From Poa pratensis (taxonomy: Eukaryota > Streptophyta > Magnoliopsida > Poales > Poaceae), in NCBI GenBank assembly GCA_947311845.1, contig CAMZMU010000040.1, forward strand, positions 66,335,564 to 66,399,563: a DNA stretch of 64,000 nt. Direction: 5' to 3'. Of the stretch, positions 54,877 to 62,645 are shown piece after piece. The notes under the pieces are model-generated. The model was not told where the DNA came from and did no database searches. It saw nothing but the letters and a program-made list of their open reading frames with translations. Each line of letters begins with the position of its first letter. Within the stretch, counting starts at the first letter, position 1. A program made the translations under genes and the position numbers.

Positions 54877-56375
54877 ATGGACTCCGATTCGGCCTTTGAT
54901 GACCTTGAGGACCTTGATGATGCTCCTCTTTCTCAGCTCAAGGGCAAGGACAAGGGCAAAGCTTCTTCTTCCACCTCCACTACCCGTCCTCGTTCCAAGA
55001 AGCCCCCCAAGGGTACCGCCAAGAAAAAGAAAGCTCTTCCTGTCAATCCGGATGAACCGGTACGTGAGACTTGGGTCAAAATTCCTGCTGATGAGTTTGA
55101 GCGTGACCGCTTGCTTTTCAATCCATATGCCTTTGGAGAGCGCACATGCAGTGACAGCCGTTTCTATTGCAAGATGCATCAGCAGGTTTATGAATTTCTA
55201 GTTTGCGCTCGCAAGAACTCTCATGTTGCTCAGCATTACTTTGATGTGGATAATGCACGGGAATTATGGCCGGATGTGATGGAGGTTATGGATTTTTATG
55301 GTATCACTTCTCTCATGGCGTGTGATACCCCCTACTCTCCTGAGTTGCTTAGGGAATTCTATGCCACTGTTTTTTCTCTACGGAGGGACCAAGGACTATG
55401 ACTTGGATGAGTGGTGGTATCAAGTGCGAAGCTACTCTTGCTGATTTTGGTGCTCTCTTTGGCCTTGAGGAGCTATCATTCCTGCCAATGTCTTATATTC
55501 GTATTCATGTGGATGAATCCAAGATAATGAAGGCCCCAGTCGGGATCCGTCATTGCTATCCACCCGGGTCGGGACTTTGTATTATTCCCAAGGTCACTCA
55601 TATGACTCCTTTTTGGAAAGCCATTCACTCCATCTTAAGGAACACTATCTCTGTCAAGTTTGGGGAGAAGGGTGAGGTTCGCAAGTGGATGGTCAACCTT
55701 CTCTATCTCATTGTTAGTGCAAAGGAGAAGGGCAAGAAACTGGATGTTCTAGATTACATGTGGCAAGAGATTCACTCTGTGGTTCTTGAGAACAAGGTTC
55801 CCATCTATGGTCCGTACCTCCAGAAGCTCTTTAACACCAAGTTGGCTCAAGCTATGCTCACCAACTATGAGATGGTTGTGCCTACACTTCTCTCTTTGCC
55901 AGCTCCTACCCCAGTTGAGAATGTTACAGCTGCCCCTCCTCAAGCCAAGCGTGCTAGAACTGCAGTTCCTGAAGGTGGTCCTAGCTCTTATCAAGAGGAA
56001 GCTCATGTTGAGGAAGAAGCTTATGTTGAGGCCCCTAAGAAGAAGCACAGCTTACTGAGTATGTTCAAGAAAATGAATTGCTTCTTTGTGGACAAGCAAG
56101 ACAAGGATTTCAAGGCATATCGAAAGCAAAAGCAATATAACCGCAATCAACGAGAGATCATGACGAAGCTTGAACTTCCCTATACAGAAAGCTCTGCCGA
56201 GGTCTCGGAGAAGACTTACAAGTCCAAGCACACCTATTGGTTCGGCGATGATGCCTCCTCTCTTGGCCCCTTTTGGCCGGGCAACCATGGTGCATCAAGC
56301 TCCGGTCAAGCTTTTGGTGGCGCCAATGAAGATGTTGATGGTGAAGATGATGAGGAGAAGTATGACGACGAGTGA
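54877..56375 (+). pseudogene. SIRE-D envelope-position ORF, plant transposon protein (PTP)-like
   Basis: ATG 54877 opens MDSDSAFDDLEDLDDAPLS, followed by a Lys-rich NLS-like stretch (RSKKPPKGTAKKKK). The central region, from FERDRLLFNPYAFGER to SPELLREFYATVF and then WMSGGIKCEATLADFGALFGLEE, resembles the putative plant transposon protein domain (Pfam Transposase_32/PTP type) found in 3' or accessory ORFs of large plant retrotransposons. The frame changes at a run of six T (55371-55376); one more T would join both parts. The second part (to 56375) ends in an acidic tail (EDVDGEDDEEKYDDE). No signal peptide or transmembrane segment is visible, so envelope function is not supported. Confidence 0.72.
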
Positions 56376-56930
56376 TCTCATGGGCTTTTCACTTCACTTT
56401 CTCCCTTTTTGGTGTCATGATGCCAAAGGGGGAGAGAGATCTTCGGGGATTTGCATTCATGCATTGCATCTATTTGCGTTTTCATTTGCATTGCAATCGT
56501 TTTAGTTGAACTCTATTTGGTTTATACTCGTGGAACTTGGTTACCTAAGTTATTGTATCATGGAACTATGTTATCATCAGATTATTGTAAGGCTATGTTA
56601 TTCTCGGTTATCTATCCATATGGAGAAATCTATGTTGATCTATATCATTCTCGGTTATCTTTCCATATGGAGAAGTCTATGGTGAGATAAAACTCTATCC
56701 TTTACTTACATAGAACTCTTTTGTGAGTACATGCCTTACTATTACTTGTTTTATGCCAAGATGATCTTTTACCTATTGCTAATGCTTGCCTAGTATCATG
56801 ATTATCCTTTTGGCATTCTAGCACTAGAGTTATTGTTGGCTTATAAAATCAAGGGTGAGCTTCAATTTAAACATTGCCTATGCTTAAATTAGATATCTTT
56901 TTGCAAATCCATATGTTGTCATCAAACATC
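56376..56930 (+). other. SIRE-D 3' untranslated interior
   Basis: No coding region. TTATCTATCCATATGGAGAA-like sequence is repeated once at about 56600-56680. The polypurine tract follows at 56931-56944. Confidence 0.6.
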
Positions 56931-56944
56931 AAAAAGGGGGAGAT

Positions 56945-58170
56945 TGAAAGGACATAGTCCACTAATCTTGTTTTGGTGTTTGATCACAACACTTGGAGTG
57001 TTTAACCATCCGCTAAGTGCTTACAGGAAATCTTAGGTTTTATGTTAAAGGGATAAACTTATCTATCTCTATACAAAAAGAAGAAAGTGTAGCGATGGAA
57101 AAGAGGTTTTGTGAAACCCAGTGAGGCCGACCTCCAGGCCGGCCAGGCCGGGCTGGCGTTCCCCTCAAGGCCGGACGCCTCGGGTCCCTGCCGGCCTCCA
57201 AGCCGGCCTAGGCCGGGTTTAAGGCCGGGCGGCTCGGGTGGGTGGCCGGCCTCTAGGTCGGCCAGGCCGGGCCCAAGGCCGGCCTCCCGTACCTCTTCAA
57301 ACGGGCAGATATTTTGGAGGGGGTATAAAAGCCCCTCCACCTACCTTTAGACAAGTAGCTCGCCCAACATTGAAGAACACCCGGCCTCCAGGTCGGCCAG
57401 GCCGGGCCCAAGGCCGGCCTCCCGTACCTCTTCAAACGGGCAGATATTTTGGAGGGGGTATAAAAGTCCCTCCACCTACCTTTAGACAAGTAGCTCGCCC
57501 AACATTGAAGAACACCATTATTGCAAGCTCAAGAATCACTAGATCTCCCAATCCCTCCACCCAAACTTGTTGATCTTTGGAGGATTGATGGAGAAGGCCC
57601 GGATCTACATCTTCACCAAGCCGATTTACATTTCCCCCTCATTCACTTGAGGAACCATTTGCTAGGGTTTACATTGGGAAAACCTAGCCCCTTGTTGTAC
57701 TCACTTGTTGTTCTTGTGACATATTGTAGCCGTTCGGGAGCCCCCAATCTAGTTGTGGATTGTGCCCTGGATTGTTGTTGTAAAGGCTCCGGACTCCGCC
57801 TTGAAGGTTTCCGATAGTTGAAGGTGAACCAAACCTTTGTGGTGCGGTTCATCGGAGAAGAAGGTGAAGTCTTTGTGGCTGTTGAGCCATTGTGTTGGCT
57901 CACACCTCTCCAACGAGACGTACTCCCCTATAAAGGTGGAACTCGGAAATACATCCGTGTCTCCGCGTGCTTTCACTTCGGTTACCTCTATCCTTGTTTA
58001 CCGTCTTTACCTTGTGTATCTTGTTTAGTTGCTAGCTTGTCATATAGGTAAATTCACCGTGGTTGCATATCTAGAGAATTTACCTTTCATGTCAAACCTA
58101 ATTTGAAAAAGAATTAAAATTGGAGTAGCACCTATTCACTCCCCCCTCTAGGTGTCATACGATCCTTTCA
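56945..58170 (+). repeat. SIRE-D 3' LTR, full length
   Basis: 1226 bp, TGAAAGGACATAG to GATCCTTTCA, followed by the duplicated GCCGT. It carries GGCCGG-rich words at 57120-57300 and a duplicated TATA region. Confidence 0.93.
57246..57515 (+). promoter_or_regulatory. Duplicated core promoter in SIRE-D 3' LTR
   Basis: Two near-identical 135-bp units (57246-57380 and 57381-57515), each with CCGGCCTC.AGGTCGG, then GGAGGGGGTATAAAAG. The TATA boxes lie at 57324-57330 and 57459-57465. Each could position its own start site about 30 bp downstream. Confidence 0.85.
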
Positions 58171-58639
58171 GCCGTCTCTACGTCGGTGTCTCTAATGTAC
58201 GCTTCATTAGAGCCGGTTGGCTCAGGCCGGCTCTAATGACCTCATCAGCTTCGACGGCCAGGAATAACAACCGTCTCCAATAACAAAACCTTCCGAGACG
58301 GCTGTGATTATCAGACGTATGTAATGCATATACATTGGAGCCGGCTACAAATGGTGGCCATCGTTAGGATGCGGACGGTCCGAGTTTTCTCTCCGGCCGT
58401 AACAGCTGCATTTTGGGCAATATGCGTGTGCTCCGGGATTATTTCTGGGTGTTCCAACTTTGTGAAGCAAAATATAATAATTAATAGATCATCACCACCA
58501 GGGAATCAGTCCCTTGTTCCATTATATTCATAGAAAATCAATTCACATAAAGAAAGTTCAACCCAACGTAGCTACAACAAAATATTTAATATTATGATTT
58601 CACCAAACCCATATGCATATAACTAAAGAAGTACTACTA

Positions 58640-59628
58640 CTATATGATCTGCATCTCAATGATGACTTCCAAGCTGAGGTCATTGGTTTTTCTAAGAATG
58701 ATCAGCACAGGTTGATCAACCTTAAAATTCTTGCCTTCGAGAAAATTCTTCCATCCCGGCTTGCCGAAAACAATGCGGTCGTCAGTTTTCGTTGTGTACG
58801 TTATGGTGGTGACAACCCCTACTGTTCCAAGTCGTAGTCCAGCATTGCCTTTGGTCGGTAGGCCAGCCTCTTCAGCTATCGTCTTAGGTAGTTTCTGCGC
58901 ATGTAAAGAGACAACATAACTATGTAGGCATATGTACATTTTGAAGAGGTAAAGAGGCATGATAGTGTTCGTTACCATATCGTGTTGGTTCAGATTTGTG
59001 CTCGTCAAACGAGTGACAAAAGGAACCCCAACATAGTTAGCTCTTTGGGGTAGAAGCGGAACGAGGCGGTACTTCTCATGATTCTTGAGATGGACTCTTT
59101 GGGAAACTATGTAACTATCCTCTTCTTCACTCTCTAAATCCTCATCAGAATCACTGTCAGAAGATTTCTCGTCAGTGTCCTCTGCGTTTTTGCCAAAGTC
59201 CATAATGAGAACAGAGATTTTTGGATTTGGTCCGGTCATGCTAAAAACTAGCATGTCTCCTACTCTGAGATTGTTCAGCTTGATCAACTGTTCCCATCCT
59301 TTGCCGTACAAGCGAGTCTTTCTATGTTTGTTTTTCACATGAATTTTGTATGTGCCCCCAAGAGAACGAAAAACCAAACTTTTGCGTACTAATAACTCGA
59401 ACTCTTGCCTGGCATAGCATGGTACAATCTGTGCAACAACAACAACAACGCATAAATTAGGTATATAATTATGATATGAACACAAAGACAGTAAAAGTAT
59501 TTGATGTCAAACAAGATTTTCTTTCTTACCAATGACTTCCGGTGGAAGTCTTGCAGATAAACACTGAAGGATCCAGTGTATTTCCTGCCTGCGCAATCAT
59601 TTTTGCACACTTGGCATCCATATATATC
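58640..59628 (-). CDS. Two-domain B3 (REM-like) DNA-binding protein gene, partial model
   Basis: Three exons with consensus splice sites, all phase 0: 59530-59628, 58976-59428 and 58640-58894 (stop TAG). Exon one starts after TTAGCAG with DIYGCQVCKNDC and leads into the first B3 domain (FSVYLQDFHRKSL, then VRKSLVFRSLGGTYKIHV, GWEQLIKLNNLRVGDMLVF). An acidic linker (EDTDEKSSDSDSDEDLESEEED) separates it from the second B3 domain, KLPKTIAEEAGLPTKGNAG to GWKNFLEGKNFKVDQPVLI. About 268 codons are covered; the true first exon and start codon are not identified. B3 domains bind DNA in plant transcription factors. The gene lies wholly inside CACTA-E and its frames are open, so it is either a captured host gene or a transposon-owned DNA-binding protein. 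Confidence 0.85.
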
Positions 59629-59866
59629 CTGCTAATCAATTAGTGATAATAAACAGGTATCACAACATGTGCATACAAATTCTGAAATGCATTTAGTACT
59701 GCATATTCAAACAACATGGTACATATTCAAACAACTAAATCGAGCTAGATTTATAATTAGCTAGAATAAACTGATGTTCAGCCCGAGCGGCCAGATTTTA
59801 CGTTGCAGAGAAGGAAACTAAACATATTCCAAACAGAAACTTGGCGGATGCTCGTTGTAGTACTCT

Positions 59867-60385
59867 TCACGCCAGCTTGTGGTGGTCCAGAGCAGCGCCG
59901 CTGGTCTCCACAGCTTGCTCGGCTCGAAGCAGTGTCGTATTAGCCCGAGCGGTGAGGACATCAGCCCGACCGGCAGCGGCATCAGCCCGGATGGCCCCGG
60001 CATCAGCCTGAGCAGCGAGGACATCAGCCCGAGCGGGCGCGACAGTCACATCAACTCGAGCGGCGGCGACATCAGCCCGACCTGCCGCGACATCAGCCCG
60101 AGCGGAGAGGACATCGGTCCGAGCAGCAGCGATATCAGTCCGAGCGGCCGCGACATCAGCCCGAGCGGTCGTGAGATCAGCCCGAGCGGTCATGATATCA
60201 GACTGAGCGGACGCGATAGCAGAAGCAGCCCGAGACTGAGCGGCCCGAGCGGCCGAGACATCAGCCCGAGCCTGGGCGGCATCAGCCCGAGCGGTCAGGC
60301 GCGCGATATCATCATCATCCGGAGCGGTCGTGGCAGATCTTCCTCCGGAGCCACGCCCACCTCTGCCGCGCATGTGGCCGACCAT
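59867..60385 (-). CDS. Alanine-rich ARAD-repeat ORF
   Basis: 172 codons from MVGHMRGRGGRGSGGRS, then DDDDIARLTARADAAQARADV and about fifteen copies of a seven-residue (A)ARADVxA-type repeat. An uninterrupted heptad like this should form a long helix or coiled coil. It ends LDHHKLA. One base out of frame, the sequence continues WREEYYNEHPPSFCLEYV to 59818, so a one-base loss near 59875 may have cut about twenty residues. It lies upstream of, and on the same strand as, the B3 gene and could be its 5' exon or a separate CACTA-E gene. The function is not recognised. Confidence 0.55.
   Translation of the reverse strand: MVGHMRGRGGRGSGGRSATTAPDDDDIARLTARADAAQARADVSAARAAQSRAASAIASAQSDIMTARADLTTARADVAAARTDIAAARTDVLSARADVAAGRADVAAARVDVTVAPARADVLAAQADAGAIRADAAAGRADVLTARANTTLLRAEQAVETSGAALDHHKLA
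59940..60300. repeat. 21-bp minisatellite under the ARAD ORF
   Basis: Units of the type GCGACATCAGCCCGAGCGG, period 21 with some shorter variants, occur about 15-17 times. The period is a multiple of three, so both strands stay open (ISPSGRD repeats on plus, ARADV repeats on minus). Confidence 0.85.
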
Positions 60386-60405
60386 CGATCTGAAGTAACG
60401 GTGAA

Positions 60406-60481
60406 GATCTAAGCTAGCGGAGGCGGCTCGGAGAAGATCTAAGCTTCCATAGCGGCGGAGCTATCGGATAAGATCTAAGCT
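60406..60481. repeat. Three GATCTAAGCT direct repeats
   Basis: GATCTAAGCT occurs at 60406, 60436 and 60472, upstream of the ARAD ORF start at 60385. They could be a promoter or leader element, or CACTA subterminal repeats; the role is unknown. Confidence 0.6.
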
Positions 60482-61610
60482 ATGAGGAACGGCCGATCAA
60501 AGGAAGAACGCACCTGAGCGACGAGGAACGGCGGTCGGCGGTGAGCAGAGGGGCAGCGATGGGGAACAGTGAGAGGTCGGGGGAATGTGGAATGGGGAAT
60601 GGGGGCGGCGGCGAGAGGGTTAGGGTCGAGATAGGGTTTGAGTTGCCTGGCGGCAGTGGGGAAATATCCCCCGCCCCCTAAATTTTGAACCCAAAATTTT
60701 TGGCATTGCCACCAATATTCGCCCTTCGGACCATACGTATATGTTCGGTCACTCCGGATTTTGCTGTAATAAAAAATAAATCAAACAAATAAGGAAAAAA
60801 TGTTATAAATTTTAAAAATGTGTACTTATCCTTTGTGCTGTTCAATTTAGTTGATATACAATTTATTGAACATATAATGAAGATATTATATAATGCAGTA
60901 TACAAGCTGTGGAGTTTACACTCAAAGGTGTGGTGAACCGGCAGTGACGTTGTACTCGTTACAGTAGAACTTCAGTGCATTTTTTTTGAAATTGCGTAAT
61001 ATAATTACCACAGCCTGTAGGTATCATATAATAAACACATAGCAAGTTTCATGATTTATTGGCAAGTTGTATGCATTATATAAATTAAAACCGTTAAAAA
61101 GCAAAAAGAATAACATTAAATGCAAGAAAATAGATATTAAAGTTTAAAACTCCCCAAAAAATCACAGTACCAACATTTTGTGATAAGTATCATTGTAAAA
61201 TGCAAGAAGAGTATTTTAAATAACTATTAATACAGCAAAACCGTATTAGTGAAAACTCGGAGTTTGTCCGGACCCTCCGGATATTGGTCTATTAAAATAT
61301 GAACCACAGCTACAAATATTTTATAATTAAGTACTTACTACAACACATGTACTGATATCATTTAGTGCAACACGACAATTTTCATACATATTTACATAGG
61401 TAAAAAAATGGCATGTAATTAAATTATTACTTCAAAAATTTGCGTACATATGTAAATTAATGCAATTTTTTGTTGATTCCAATGCAGCATTTCAATGGAT
61501 GAGACAACTCATTATTATCGTTTAATTGATAATAATAAGTTGCCAGACCCACAGAACTACTAGATGAGAACCAACAATTATATATATGCAACACCTAAAT
61601 TGCAAGTATG

Positions 61611-61666
61611 GGGACTCGAACTTGGGTGGGCAAGGAAGACATCAACATCTACTTGCCACTAGGCTA
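61611..61666 (-). other. tRNA-like Pol III A and B boxes, copy 1
   Basis: On the minus strand TAGCCTAGTGGC (61666-61655) fits an A box and GTTCGAGTCCC (61621-61611) fits a B box, 34 bp apart. No cloverleaf or acceptor stem is evident, so it is a tRNA-derived (SINE-head-like) sequence rather than a tRNA gene. Confidence 0.55.
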
Positions 61667-62277
61667 AGCCTGTGTTTGCGACAAAAGTCCAACCGTTAGA
61701 TATGTATATTAAAGTTAGAATGCACAGAGCCAGCCATACAATTTTTTTTAAACTGCGTAATACAATTACCACGGCCTGTAGGTATCATATGATAAACACA
61801 TAGCAAGTTTCAAGATTTTCTGACATGTTTTACGTATTATTTAAAAAATTCCATTGAAAAACCAATAAATCAATTAAATGCAAGAACAATAGATATTCAA
61901 TTTTAAAGCTCCCCAAAAAATCACAGTACCAACATTTTGTGATAAGTATCATTATAAAATTCAATAATAACATTTTAAATAATCATTAATACACGAACAT
62001 CGTTTTAGGGCAAACTCGGAGTGTGTCCGGACCGTCCAGATATTTGTCTATCAAAATAGCTACAAAAATGGCATGTAAATTGAAAATAATTAATAAAAAG
62101 CCAAAAAAATGTGTATATATAACTGGAAAAACAAAAAAATTGGTTGCAATGCAACAGTTCGATGGATGCGACAACCCACTATCATCGACTACTAATTAAT
62201 CGATAATAGTGAATTGCCGGAGCCACAGGACTGCAAGATCAGAACCTTTTTATATGCAACACCGAAATTGCGAGCGT

Positions 62278-62334
62278 GGGGACTCGAACTTGGGTGGGCA
62301 AGGAAGGCATCACCATCCCCTTGCCACTAGGCTA
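62278..62334 (-). other. tRNA-like Pol III A and B boxes, copy 2
   Basis: The same pair as copy 1 in the second unit of the tandem duplication: A box at 62334-62323 and B box GTTCGAGTCCCC at 62289-62278. Both boxes are unchanged although the surrounding sequence has diverged. Confidence 0.55.
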
Positions 62335-62645
62335 AGCCTATGTTTGTGACAAAACTCCCACCGTTAGATATATATATATTATAATTAGCAGGGCTAGAAC
62401 TGTCGGCCGACCGGCGCGCAGCTTAGGGCTAGCTAGCTCTGCATCGATGTCGGTACACGCGCGCATGCCTAAGAAAAACTCTGCGCCGGTCAAACATCAA
62501 AGCCGTCGCAAATGGAAATACATTGGCGACGGTCAGAAATATTAACCGACGCACGTGTTATGAGAGACGGACATCAAATTCCAGCTGGCTGAGGAGTTTT
62601 ATCCCAGACGGCCCTTCTTTTTTTTGGTTTAATCGGCTCTAGGCA

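Larger units (their letters stand above)
34485..58170 (+). mobile_element. SIRE-D: SIRE/Maximus-like copia retrotransposon, degenerate
   Basis: The 5' LTR 34485-34787 and 3' LTR 56945-58170 both start TGAAAGGACATAG and end GATCCTTTCA. The perfect target duplication GCCGT flanks them (34480-34484 and 58171-58175). Primer site TGGTATCAGAGCC and polypurine tract AAAAAGGGGGAGAT are present. Order: long gag with zinc knuckle and coiled-coil extension, protease, integrase, RT, RNase H, then an extra ORF in the envelope position. That layout is typical of the SIRE lineage. SIRE-F interrupts gag. The 5' LTR has lost about 920 bp. Gag and pol carry many frameshifts and stops, so the copy is dead. Confidence 0.92.
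60970..62385. repeat. Diverged tandem duplication of about 700 bp with tRNA-like boxes
   Basis: Unit 1 (about 60970-61735) and unit 2 (about 61738-62385) share blocks in the same order: a T-run with CTGCGTAATA.AATTACCAC, CTCCCCAAAAAATCACAGTACCAAC, TCCGGACC.TCC, AAAATGGCATGTAA, then GGGGACTCGAACTTGGGTGGGC. AT-rich, no coding region. Confidence 0.8.
34419..62645. mobile_element. CACTA-E: CACTA transposon carrying a B3 gene, split by SIRE-D
   Basis: The left end reads GACTAGTACAGAACCTCGC, a CACTA terminus with the first base changed from C to G, flanked by TGG. Next comes the subterminal motif ATTAGAGCCGG. After SIRE-D (duplication GCCGT) the same kind of sequence resumes at 58171: ATTAGAGCCGG and its complement CCGGCTCTAAT, with GACGG/CCGTC repeats. 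The right part (62460-62640) again has GACGG motifs and ends with CGGCTCTA just before a gypsy LTR, so the right terminus is not visible. Excluding SIRE-D, about 4.5 kb of CACTA-E is in view. It holds the B3 gene and the alanine-repeat ORF but no CACTA transposase (TNP2-type), making it non-autonomous. Confidence 0.7.

Noticed and set aside
55371..55401. Programmed frameshift in the SIRE-D 3' ORF
   Set aside because: A T-run is present, but nearby pol has many simple one-base losses and no downstream stimulatory structure is evident; a lost T is simpler.
59940..60300. CRISPR-like array
   Set aside because: Contiguous 21-bp minisatellite without unique spacers, in plant nuclear DNA.
59879..60412. 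Plus-strand ISPSGRD repeat ORF
   Set aside because: It is forced by the 21-bp minisatellite. The minus-strand frame has a plausible non-repetitive start and lies with the B3 gene, so it was preferred.
61611..61670. Functional tRNA gene
   Set aside because: A and B boxes fit, but no acceptor stem or anticodon arm could be folded; kept only as a tRNA-like sequence.
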